A stretch of 64,000 nucleotides of DNA from Parvibaculum sp963975745 (GTDB lineage Bacteria > Pseudomonadota > Alphaproteobacteria > Parvibaculales > Parvibaculaceae), in NCBI RefSeq assembly GCF_963975745.1, contig NZ_CAXBIB010000006.1:62001-126000 (forward strand). The letters are read 5' to 3'. A program made the position numbers and the translations under genes. Below, one piece after another: positions 1-6,879 of the stretch; the stretch's first letter is position 1; each line of letters starts with the position of its first letter. Below the pieces are notes generated by a model that saw nothing but the letters and a program-made list of their open reading frames with translations, made no database searches and was not told the DNA's origin.

Positions 1-199
1 CCGAATCATGCGGATCGCGACCCAGACGGAACACCGATTTCAATGTGCCCGGCGCGGCGAGATCGGCGGCCAGAATGTCGGAACAGAGATTGATCGAGAC
101 GATCCGCTGGGGTGCGGGTGGCAGCCCTTCGCCGGCGCGCGCAATGGCGGCCGCCATGAGGCAGAACAGCACCATCGTCAGACCGAGAATTCTCCACAT
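1..199 (-). CDS. Periplasmic cobalamin-binding protein, BtuF-like (partial)
   Basis: Only the first 66 residues are in the window; the rest lies beyond the left edge. Residues 1-22 form a Sec signal peptide with a cleavage-like ARA/GE site. It is followed by QRIVSINLCSD (residues 31-41), the pattern that opens BtuF/FecB-type binding domains of ABC transporters. The ATG at 199 is preceded by GGAG seven bases upstream; a GTG at 202 is in frame. The cobalamin riboswitch about 85 bases upstream on the same strand supports a role in vitamin B12 capture for import. Specificity within the BtuF/FecB/FhuD superfamily is inferred mainly from that riboswitch. Confidence 0.75.
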   Translation of the reverse strand, partial: MWRILGLTMVLFCLMAAAIARAGEGLPPAPQRIVSINLCSDILAADLAAPGTLKSVFRLGRDPHDS

Positions 200-282
200 C
201 ACCGCGCTCCGTCACATCCCAGAGATGTCGCCGCGCGCGGAAACCCGCTCCCTCCCGGCACACCCCGGCCCGGAGACGGACG

Positions 283-460
283 ACAGCCGAGGCAGGTTTC
301 CTGGCTTGCGGGTCCTTGCCCTCCCCTGCCTTCCCGGACGGATCCAGTGGCGCTTGAGAAGAGAGCTCGCCGCCTACAGTTGCGGGGGCAGCCGCCCTGA
401 CATTCCGAGAATGCGCGGACGTTCCCTTTTAACCCCGGTTTTGCGGCCGGGGCACCTTCG
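283..460 (-). ncRNA. Cobalamin (B12) riboswitch
   Basis: Read on the minus strand, the conserved blocks come in the right order: GGTGCC (456-451), GCTGCCCCCGCAACTGTA (391-374), GCCACTGG (351-344), GGAAGGC (334-328) and CAGGAAACCTGCC (303-291). These are the hallmark segments of the AdoCbl aptamer, including the B12 box. It lies in the leader of the BtuF-like gene and in this class normally lowers expression when cobalamin binds. The outer boundaries are approximate. Confidence 0.95.
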
Positions 461-469
461 GCGGCGCGG

Positions 470-498
470 AGTGTAGACGCTCAGGCGCCACGGGAAAA
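470..498 (-). promoter_or_regulatory. Candidate promoter for the riboswitch transcript
   Basis: On the minus strand a TTTTCC (498-493) and a TACACT (475-470) are separated by 17 bases. They end just upstream of the riboswitch and overlap the stop codon of the monooxygenase gene. The -35 match is poor. Confidence 0.35.
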
Positions 499-1554
499 GA
501 GCGGCGCGTGATCGATCCGCGGGAGAACATGGCGCGCGAAGAGGTCACATTCCCTCGCATGGGGATAGCCGGAGAAAATGAAGGCATCGAGACCGAGGGC
601 ACGATAGGCCCCGATCTTTTTCAGGACCTGGTCGGGATCGCCGACAATGGCCGCGCCGCAGCCCGAACGTGCACGGCCGATACCCGTCCAGAGGTTGTCT
701 TCGACAAAGCCCTCATCGTCGGCCTCGTCGCGCATCTCGGCCTGGCGGCGGACGCCGAAAGAGGATGCATCAAGGGATTTCCGACGAATCTCCTCACCGG
801 TGACATCGTCGAGCTTCGACATCAAGCGACGCGCTGCCGCACGTGCCTCGGCTTCGGTCTCCCGGACGATCACGTGAACGCGGTATCCGAAACGCAATGT
901 CCGGCCACAGGCGGTGGCGCGCCGGCGCATGTCGTCGAGTACGGCGCGGATATTCCCGATTCGATCCGGCCACATCAGGAAGACATCCGCGGCACGCGCC
1001 GCGACATCGCGTGCATCGTCCGACAGACCGCCGAAATAGAATGGCGGAGGTTCACGGTGCGGTTGCGCGACACGCGGCGGCGCAAGTTCGAGATCGTAGA
1101 ATTCACCTCTAAGTACCAGCGGCCGGCCCGCCAGCAGCGTGCGCAGGATTTCCATCACCTCGAGCGTGCGTCGATAGCGCGGTGCACTGGCAAGCGCTTC
1201 ACCCGGCAGGTCGGAGGAAATGATGTTGACGGTAAGGCGCCCCTGCAACATGCCGTCAAGCGTGGCAAGCTGGCGGGCAAGCTGGGGCGGCCACATTTCA
1301 CCGCAACGCACGGCGACCAGAAGCTGCATGCGCTTCACCAGCGGCGCGACCGCGCCGGCAAAGGCAATGCTGTCGATGCCCAGCGCATAACCGGAAGGGA
1401 GAAGCACATTGTCGAAACCACCCTGTTCGGCTTTCAAGACGATGTCGCGGCAATGGGGAAGCGAACTCTGCAGCGCGGGATCGGATACGCCCATGAATTC
1501 ATAGTCGTCATCGCAGAGCGCGGAGAACCAGGATATCTCGGCCGGGCGCGTCAT
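481..1554 (-). CDS. LLM-class FMNH2-dependent monooxygenase, SsuD-like
   Basis: A 357-residue single-domain protein of the bacterial luciferase-like family, closest in pattern to alkanesulfonate monooxygenases (SsuD), which use FMNH2 and O2 to release sulfite from sulfonates. Family signatures visible are GFDNVLLPSGYALG (46-59), LTVNIISSD (107-115) and YFGGLSDDARDVAARAADVFL (start 173), the conserved loop that holds flavin phosphate in SsuD-type enzymes. The start overlaps the stop of the upstream aldo/keto reductase by ATGA, so the two are co-transcribed. No ssuE reductase or ssuABC transporter is in the window, so the substrate is inferred only. Confidence 0.8.
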   Translation of the reverse strand: MTRPAEISWFSALCDDDYEFMGVSDPALQSSLPHCRDIVLKAEQGGFDNVLLPSGYALGIDSIAFAGAVAPLVKRMQLLVAVRCGEMWPPQLARQLATLDGMLQGRLTVNIISSDLPGEALASAPRYRRTLEVMEILRTLLAGRPLVLRGEFYDLELAPPRVAQPHREPPPFYFGGLSDDARDVAARAADVFLMWPDRIGNIRAVLDDMRRRATACGRTLRFGYRVHVIVRETEAEARAAARRLMSKLDDVTGEEIRRKSLDASSFGVRRQAEMRDEADDEGFVEDNLWTGIGRARSGCGAAIVGDPDQVLKKIGAYRALGLDAFIFSGYPHARECDLFARHVLPRIDHAPLFSRGA

Positions 1555-2498
1555 GGCAACCGCACGCCCATGGAGGTCTGCAGGATATCGTACCAGTCGG
1601 CGCGGGACAGTTTCACTCGCAACGCCTCGCCTGCGCGGGCGATGCGCGCCGGTGTCTGCGTGCCGATGATCGGGACGATACGGGCTGGATGGGCCAGCAC
1701 GAAAGCCAGCGCCACGGCTTCGCGCGAGACACCTTCACGTTCCGCCAGCGCATCGAGCTTCGCGATCAGATTGCCGAGACGCGCACTGTCGGGCGCGGTG
1801 CCCGCCTCGGCCGGCGCCAGGCCGAGCCGGCCACCCGCCAGGGGCGACCAGGCCAGAACGGCAATGCCGCGCTCCATGCACTGATCCAGCGTGCCATCGA
1901 AGAGCGGCGCGGTGGTCCAGGCCGAAAATTCGGGCTGCTGCGTGACGATCGGGAAATCGAGATGTGCCTGAAGGGCAGCAAGCTGCGATGGCAGATAGTT
2001 CGATACGCCAACATGGCCGATCTTGCCCTCGGCGCGCAGTGCCGCAAGGGCTTCTGCCACGGCGGCCGGATGGGTCAGGAGATCGGGCCGATGGATCTGG
2101 TAGAGGTCGATATGATCGACTTTCATGCGTGTCAGCGAGGCCTCGCAGGCCGCGCGCAGATAGGCCGCGCTCGAATCATAGGGCACGCCCGGATCGATGC
2201 CGCCCTTGGTGGCCAGAACAAAGCGGTCGCGCAGCGCCGGCGCTTCCTGCAGCAGCTCGCCCAGCAGGGCCTCGGCAGCGCCGAAGGGGCTGGACTTGCC
2301 GAAACCATAAATGTCGGCCGTATCGAACAGCGTGATCCCGGCTTCGAGCGCCGCATCGATGCGCGTCCGTGCGGTTTTCCGGTCGGCACCGGCAAACCGC
2401 CACATACCCCAGGCAATCGGATATACATGCAGGCCACTCTTGCCGAGGGGGCGTGGGTCGGGCGAAATGGGCAGCAGCTTCATGGCATGAGCGGACAT
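1551..2498 (-). CDS. Aldo/keto reductase
   Basis: A 315-residue NADPH-dependent oxidoreductase with a TIM-barrel fold. The catalytic tetrad of the family is present: D59 and Y64 (FDTADIYGFG), K98 (LATKGG) and H136 (QIHRPD). The later GKIGHVGVSNY and AWSPLAGG segments are also typical. It resembles YdhF-type reductases, but the substrate cannot be told. I chose the ATG at 2498 because the barrel begins soon after it. An in-frame upstream start at 2582 would overlap the divergent gene, and an ATG at 2483 is a further option; none has a strong Shine-Dalgarno sequence. Translationally coupled to the downstream monooxygenase. Confidence 0.85.
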   Translation of the reverse strand: MSAHAMKLLPISPDPRPLGKSGLHVYPIAWGMWRFAGADRKTARTRIDAALEAGITLFDTADIYGFGKSSPFGAAEALLGELLQEAPALRDRFVLATKGGIDPGVPYDSSAAYLRAACEASLTRMKVDHIDLYQIHRPDLLTHPAAVAEALAALRAEGKIGHVGVSNYLPSQLAALQAHLDFPIVTQQPEFSAWTTAPLFDGTLDQCMERGIAVLAWSPLAGGRLGLAPAEAGTAPDSARLGNLIAKLDALAEREGVSREAVALAFVLAHPARIVPIIGTQTPARIARAGEALRVKLSRADWYDILQTSMGVRLP

Positions 2499-2571
2499 GG
2501 GCGAGAACCGGTGATGAACGGACAAGCGGCAGTCTAGACGTTCGCCCGGCCGAGGGATACGGGAGAGGCAT

Positions 2572-3639
2572 GTGAACGACACAATCCGCTACGGGATCAT
2601 CGGATCCGGCATGATGGGCATCGAGCACATCATGAATATCAATATCATCCCCGGCGCCCGCGTCACGGCAATTGCCGATCCGCATCAGGGCTCGCGCGAC
2701 TGGGGCCGCGCAACGGCCGCAGGCGAGATCGCGGTCCATCAAGACTATCGCGAAATGCTGACTTCAGACGCGATCGATGCCGTGATCGTGGCGACACCCA
2801 ACTACACTCATGCGGCGGTGCTGGACGACATATTCGAAACCTCGCTGCATGTGCTTTGCGAGAAGCCGCTTTGCACAACCTTTGAAGATGCCCAGAAGGC
2901 CGCTGCACGCGCAAAAACGCACAAGGGCGTCTTCTGGGTGGGCATGGAATATCGCTACATGCCGCCCGTAACGCGCTTCGTCGAGGAAGTGCATGGCGGA
3001 CGGGCGGGCCGCCTCCGGATGTTCGCCATCCGTGAGCACCGCTTTCCCTTCTTACGCAAGGTCGGCGACTGGAATCGCTTCAGCCGCAATACGGGCGGCA
3101 CGCTGGTCGAGAAGAGCTGTCACTATTTCGACATGATGCGCCACGTGGTGCAGTCGGAACCGGTGCGCATCTATGCCAGCGGCGGCCAGGACGTCAATCA
3201 TCTGGACGAGCGCTATGACGGCGCCGTGCCCGACATACTCGACAATGCCTTCGTGATCGTCGATTTTGCCAATGGCGTACGCGCCATGCACGATCTGTGC
3301 ATGTTTGCCGAGGGATCGCGCAACCAGGAGGAAATGTCGGCCGTCGGCGACGCAGGCAAGATCGAATGCCTGATACCGGAGAGCAATCTCGTCTTCGGCA
3401 CACGCCAGCCGAAGAAAGTGGATATGGAACATGTGGCTGTGCGGGAAGATGTGCTGAAGGCAGGCTATCACCACGGCGCTTCCTATTATCAGCATCTCGC
3501 CTTCCAGCAGGCGATCCGCGAAGGCGGGCCGGCCCGGGTGACCGCAGATGACGGATTGAGGGCCGTGGCGATGGGTCTCGCCGCGCACCGCTCCATCGAT
3601 GAAGGGCGGCCCGTGCCGATGAGCGAGTTCGGGTTCTAG
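2572..3639 (+). CDS. Gfo/Idh/MocA family NAD(P)-dependent oxidoreductase
   Basis: A 355-residue sugar- or polyol-type dehydrogenase. The N-terminal Rossmann motif GIIGSGMMG is at residues 8-16, the family EKP motif at 97-99 (LCEKPL), and the catalytic-region GGTLVEKSCHYFD (175-187) carries the conserved histidine H184. It starts with GTG at 2572 behind GGGAGAGG. An ATG two bases earlier would run straight into a stop. It is divergent from the aldo/keto reductase and followed 24 bases later by a glutathione transferase. The substrate is unknown. Confidence 0.85.
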   Translation: MNDTIRYGIIGSGMMGIEHIMNINIIPGARVTAIADPHQGSRDWGRATAAGEIAVHQDYREMLTSDAIDAVIVATPNYTHAAVLDDIFETSLHVLCEKPLCTTFEDAQKAAARAKTHKGVFWVGMEYRYMPPVTRFVEEVHGGRAGRLRMFAIREHRFPFLRKVGDWNRFSRNTGGTLVEKSCHYFDMMRHVVQSEPVRIYASGGQDVNHLDERYDGAVPDILDNAFVIVDFANGVRAMHDLCMFAEGSRNQEEMSAVGDAGKIECLIPESNLVFGTRQPKKVDMEHVAVREDVLKAGYHHGASYYQHLAFQQAIREGGPARVTADDGLRAVAMGLAAHRSIDEGRPVPMSEFGF

Positions 3640-3663
3640 AAACGACAAGAAACGGGGACGTAT

Positions 3664-4305
3664 ATGCTGACGCTTTATCACTGCAACGGCTCGCGCTCGA
3701 TGCGCTCGCTCTGGCTGCTTTACGAGATGGGAATCGAATTCACGCTGAAAGAACTTCCCTTCAGCATGGAAGGCTTGCGGACGCCGGAGTATCTCTCCAT
3801 TTCGCCGCTGGGGCGCGTGCCCTGTCTGGTGGATGACGGCGTTTCAGTATTCGAGTCGGGCGCCATCGCGCAATATCTCGGCGAGCATTACGACCCTGAA
3901 GGCAAGCTGCATCGTGCACCGGGAACGCCCGAGCGCACCGAGTGGCTGATCTGGCTCCATTACGCGGAAACGATGGCGGTGCATGGCGCGAGCCTTGTGC
4001 AGCAGAAGGTATTCATCGCGAAGGAAGATCGTTCGCCGGTCGTGCAGAAGCTCGAGTCGCGGCGGCTCGAAAAGGCGCTTGAAGTCGTCGACAGGCATCT
4101 CGCAGACCGCGACTTTCTGTTGAAGAGCGGCTTCAGCACGGTCGACACCAATGTCGGCTACAGCGTGCATCTGGCCAAGGGCTTCGTGCCGCTCGATCCG
4201 TTTCCGAATGTCGTGAAGTATTACGACCGGATTTCGGCGCGGCCGGCTTTCAAGAAGGCGGCGGCCAGCGTGCCGCTCAACGAGCAGGCGCCGAAATCGG
4301 CGTGA
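3664..4305 (+). CDS. Glutathione S-transferase family protein
   Basis: A 213-residue two-domain protein with a thioredoxin-like N-terminal half (LTLYHCNGSRSMRSLWLL, starting at residue 2). A glutathione-binding VPCLVDDG and an ESGAIAQYL motif precede the helical C-terminal half. The CNGSRS stretch suggests a catalytic serine or cysteine of the beta/theta-like classes. It probably shares a transcript with the preceding Gfo/Idh/MocA gene. The last 29 bases overlap the end of the convergent GH17-like gene. The cognate electrophile is not predictable. Confidence 0.85.
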   Translation: MLTLYHCNGSRSMRSLWLLYEMGIEFTLKELPFSMEGLRTPEYLSISPLGRVPCLVDDGVSVFESGAIAQYLGEHYDPEGKLHRAPGTPERTEWLIWLHYAETMAVHGASLVQQKVFIAKEDRSPVVQKLESRRLEKALEVVDRHLADRDFLLKSGFSTVDTNVGYSVHLAKGFVPLDPFPNVVKYYDRISARPAFKKAAASVPLNEQAPKSA

Positions 4306-5266
4306 GTTCTTCCATCACCCGCTTGGGGATACGGGTCTCGGTGAACAGCCCCCAATGAGCTTCCTCCGGGTGGTGGCCCGGAACGGGATTGAAGTCGTAG
4401 ACGCGCCAGGGCGCATCGAAGGCGGAGAAGAAAGCGAAGGCGCGGTCGCGCGAGGACGGCAGCGCCTTCTGCAGTTCCGCATAGAAATCCACCTGCATCG
4501 TCTCGCTGAACCCGGCCTCGGCGGGCCCCGTCGGTACGCCGGTTTCCTTGACCATGACGGGACCGCAAAAGGCTTCGTCTGCGAGCCGTGCTGTGACCTG
4601 GACCACGAAATCCGCCCAGTTGAAGGGCGGGGCTCCGGCGAACCAGGCTTCGAACACGGGATGAATATTGACGGCCAGGAAATCGAGTTCGGCCAGCAGA
4701 GGTCGCGCCTCCGGCATCAGAAACTCGGCAAAGGGTTCCGTCGCGGTCAATGGCAGGCCCGGCGCCTGGCGGCGCAGCTTCCCGATTGCCGCTGCCTGCT
4801 CCATCCATGTTCCGCGCCGGCCGAAGACCATTTCATTACCAAGCGACAGGCCGACCACGAGTTCGGGATATGCGCGCCAGGCCTCAAGCGCGCGGCTGAT
4901 CTCAGCCTCATCGGACGGGTCCCAGACACCAACGACGACGGCGCGGAAACCGAGTTCGGCGGCGACGGCTGGCACCTTTTCGCCGCCGCTATGCGCGCCA
5001 TAGGTGATCAATCCGTCGAACCAGGGGCGGAGCGCCTTGAGATCGGCGCGGATCGAAACTTCAGTTGCATGCACCGGATTGCCGTCCCAGATCTTCAGTT
5101 CAGTCGGCTGATAGGCGACAAAGCGGCCTTCGGCCATCGCATCCTGCAACCGCGTGAGCGCCGGCACGGCCGCAGCACGTACCGCACAAACGGGCGCGGC
5201 GTCTGCGGGGAGGCAGGCGGCCAGGCCGAGCCCGGCGGTCATCATGAGACTGGTCAGCACGCGCAT
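4277..5266 (-). CDS. GH17-like beta-glucan hydrolase/transglycosylase, probable lipoprotein
   Basis: A 329-residue exported protein with a TIM-barrel pattern like glycoside hydrolase family 17 (beta-1,3-glucanases and transglycosylases). The expected acid/base glutamate is E145 in SLGNEM and the nucleophile E241 in VKETGVPT. An N-terminal hydrophobic segment ends in LAAC (residues 15-18), a lipobox candidate; cleavage after ADA is an alternative. The open frame extends up to a GTG at 5302, but that lies inside the terminator of the HU gene, so I prefer the ATG at 5266, which has no clear Shine-Dalgarno. A role in periplasmic or envelope glucan turnover is inference. Confidence 0.7.
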   Translation of the reverse strand: MRVLTSLMMTAGLGLAACLPADAAPVCAVRAAAVPALTRLQDAMAEGRFVAYQPTELKIWDGNPVHATEVSIRADLKALRPWFDGLITYGAHSGGEKVPAVAAELGFRAVVVGVWDPSDEAEISRALEAWRAYPELVVGLSLGNEMVFGRRGTWMEQAAAIGKLRRQAPGLPLTATEPFAEFLMPEARPLLAELDFLAVNIHPVFEAWFAGAPPFNWADFVVQVTARLADEAFCGPVMVKETGVPTGPAEAGFSETMQVDFYAELQKALPSSRDRAFAFFSAFDAPWRVYDFNPVPGHHPEEAHWGLFTETRIPKRVMEELTPISAPAR

Positions 5267-5296
5267 GCTGCACAAGGTAATGCAGCGCAGAAACGA

Positions 5297-5341
5297 AAAC
5301 ACCCCACACGCGGGAAAATCCCGTGTGCAGGGTGCTTTTTC
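5297..5341 (-). terminator. Rho-independent terminator after the HU gene
   Basis: GC-rich hairpin with arms CACACGGGA and TCCCGCGTGTG, extended by GCACCC/GGGGTG, flanked by T runs on both sides. It sits 28 bases after the HU stop codon and can act in both directions. Confidence 0.85.
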
Positions 5342-5368
5342 GTCGTCTCGACTAAAGCGTGAAACGCC

Positions 5369-5704
5369 TCAGATGGCTTCCTTGAGGTCCTTCGCGACGC
5401 GGAAGGCGACCTTCTTGGAGGCCTTGATCTTGATGGCTTCGCCGGTGGCCGGGTTGCGGCCCATGCGGGCGGCGCGCTTGCGCACCTGGAGAATGCCGAG
5501 GCCCGTGAGGCGGACCTTGTTGCCCTTTTTCAGGTTCTTGACCGTCAGTTCGACGAAGTCGCTGAACAGTTCGGTCGCGGCCTTCTTGGACATGTCGTGC
5601 TTCTCGGCCAGTTCGGCGATCAGCTTCGACATCGGAACAGTCGGCGCAGTCGCCTTCTTTGCAGCGGCGGCAGGAGCCTTCTTGGCAGCGGGTTTAGTGG
5701 CCAT
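5369..5704 (-). CDS. HU family DNA-binding protein
   Basis: A 111-residue nucleoid protein. After a basic Ala/Lys/Pro-rich tail of about 24 residues comes a complete HU/IHF fold starting at MSKLIAELAE. It contains the DNA-binding arm RMGRNPATGEAIKI and the C-terminal KVAFRVAKDLKEAI. The ATG at 5704 is chosen because it has GAGGG about nine bases upstream and gives a normal N terminus; a longer frame to 5764 overlaps the promoter. The lysine-rich N-terminal extension is unusual for HU and may add nonspecific DNA contacts (inference). It is monocistronic, with its own promoter and terminator. Confidence 0.95.
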   Translation of the reverse strand: MATKPAAKKAPAAAAKKATAPTVPMSKLIAELAEKHDMSKKAATELFSDFVELTVKNLKKGNKVRLTGLGILQVRKRAARMGRNPATGEAIKIKASKKVAFRVAKDLKEAI

Positions 5705-5735
5705 AATTTGAATTCCCTCGGATAAGTTCGGAACG

Positions 5736-5764
5736 ATATTCACTGAGTCGTGCGATTCGTCCAA
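5736..5764 (-). promoter_or_regulatory. Candidate sigma-70 promoter of the HU gene
   Basis: Minus strand TTGGAC (5764-5759), a 17-base spacer and GAATAT (5741-5736), placing the start of transcription about 25 bases before the ATG. Further upstream, CTGTTATCAACAG followed by five T (about 5815-5798) may be a weak terminator for nrdB. Confidence 0.45.
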
Positions 5765-5847
5765 GCAATAAGTTCATATTTGACGGGCATCGGAGCGAAA
5801 AACTGTTGATAACAGGGGCTCGGATGCACGCTTGTGCGAAAAAGCCC

Positions 5848-6807
5848 TTATTCGAAGGCCTCATCCCATGTGCCGCGCGTCGATGCCTTGGAATATTCGG
5901 TGGCGCGGTTTTCGAAGAAGTTCGTGTGCTCGATGCCGTTCAGCATTTCGTCCATCCAGGGCAGCGGGTTCCTTTCAGTACGGTAGATGGGCTGCAGGTT
6001 GAGCTGCACCAGGCGGCGATCGGCGATGTAGCGGATATACTGCTTCACTTCCGCGGCCTCGAGGCCCTCGACGCCGCCCATCTCGAAGGCGAGGTCGATG
6101 AAGGCGTCCTCGTGATGGATGATGGTCTCGCAGGCCTTGTAGATGTCGTTGCGGAGGTTCTCGGTCCAGATTTCCGGGTTTTCGTCGATGAAGGTGCGGA
6201 AGAGCTTCATGGCCGAGACGGTGTGAAGCGACTCGTCACGGGCCGACCATGTCACGATCTGGCCCATGCCCTTCATCTTGTTGAAGCGCGGGAAGTTCAT
6301 CAGGATGGCGAAGGAGGCGAAAAGCTGCACGCCCTCGGTGAAGCCGCCGAAAACGGCCAGCGTCTTGGCAATGTCTTCCTTCGTCTCGACGCCCCATTCC
6401 TGCATGTAGTCGAACTTGGCCTTCATCTGGTCGTATTTCAGGAAGGCTTCGTATTCGGCTTCCGGCATGCCGATCGTGTCGAGGAGATGGCTGTAGGCCG
6501 AGATATGAACCGTCTCGATGTTGGAGAAGGCCGCCAGCATCATCTGCACTTCGGTCGGCTTGAAGACGCGCGAATAGTGCTTCATGTAGCAATTGTTCAC
6601 TTCGACGTCGGCCTGCACGAAGAAGCGGAAAATCTGCGTCAGCAGGTTGCGCTCGGGCTCGGTCAGCTTCTTCGCCCAGTCCTTCACGTCGTCGGCCAGC
6701 GGCACTTCCTCCGGCAGCCAGTGGATGCGCTGCTGCGTCAGCCAGGCGTCATAGGCCCAGGGGTAGCGGAAGGGCTTGTAGACGTGACGTTCTTCGAGGA
6801 GGGACAT
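5848..6807 (-). CDS. nrdB: Ribonucleoside-diphosphate reductase beta subunit (class Ia)
   Basis: A 319-residue R2 subunit that carries the di-iron/tyrosyl radical cofactor for deoxynucleotide synthesis. The conserved E-x2-H and radical tyrosine appear in order in SNIETVHISAYSH, matching E115, H118 and Y122 of E. coli NrdB. FTEGVQLFASF and RDESLH supply the remaining ligands. The C-terminal tail that docks to the alpha subunit is acidic (TWDEAFE). The ATG at 6807 gives a normal N terminus; an in-frame ATG at 6819 is possible. It lies 72 bases downstream of nrdA, separated by a perfect stem-loop. Confidence 0.95.
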   Translation of the reverse strand: MSLLEERHVYKPFRYPWAYDAWLTQQRIHWLPEEVPLADDVKDWAKKLTEPERNLLTQIFRFFVQADVEVNNCYMKHYSRVFKPTEVQMMLAAFSNIETVHISAYSHLLDTIGMPEAEYEAFLKYDQMKAKFDYMQEWGVETKEDIAKTLAVFGGFTEGVQLFASFAILMNFPRFNKMKGMGQIVTWSARDESLHTVSAMKLFRTFIDENPEIWTENLRNDIYKACETIIHHEDAFIDLAFEMGGVEGLEAAEVKQYIRYIADRRLVQLNLQPIYRTERNPLPWMDEMLNGIEHTNFFENRATEYSKASTRGTWDEAFE

Positions 6808-6842
6808 GGGGATTCTCATTGCCGAATAAGTTAGAGACACGA

Positions 6843-6867
6843 ATGGCCCGGTTTGACACCGGGCCAT
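6843..6867 (-). other. Intercistronic stem-loop between nrdA and nrdB
   Basis: Perfect 10-bp arms ATGGCCCGGT/ACCGGGCCAT around a 5-base loop, with no T run after it. It is more likely an mRNA stability or differential-expression element than a terminator. Confidence 0.6.
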
Positions 6868-6879
6868 GCTGTTAACGCG

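Noticed and set aside
5267..5302. GTG start at 5302 for the GH17-like gene
   Set aside because: It lies in the T stretch of the HU terminator hairpin, so a transcript starting after the terminator could not carry a ribosome site for it.
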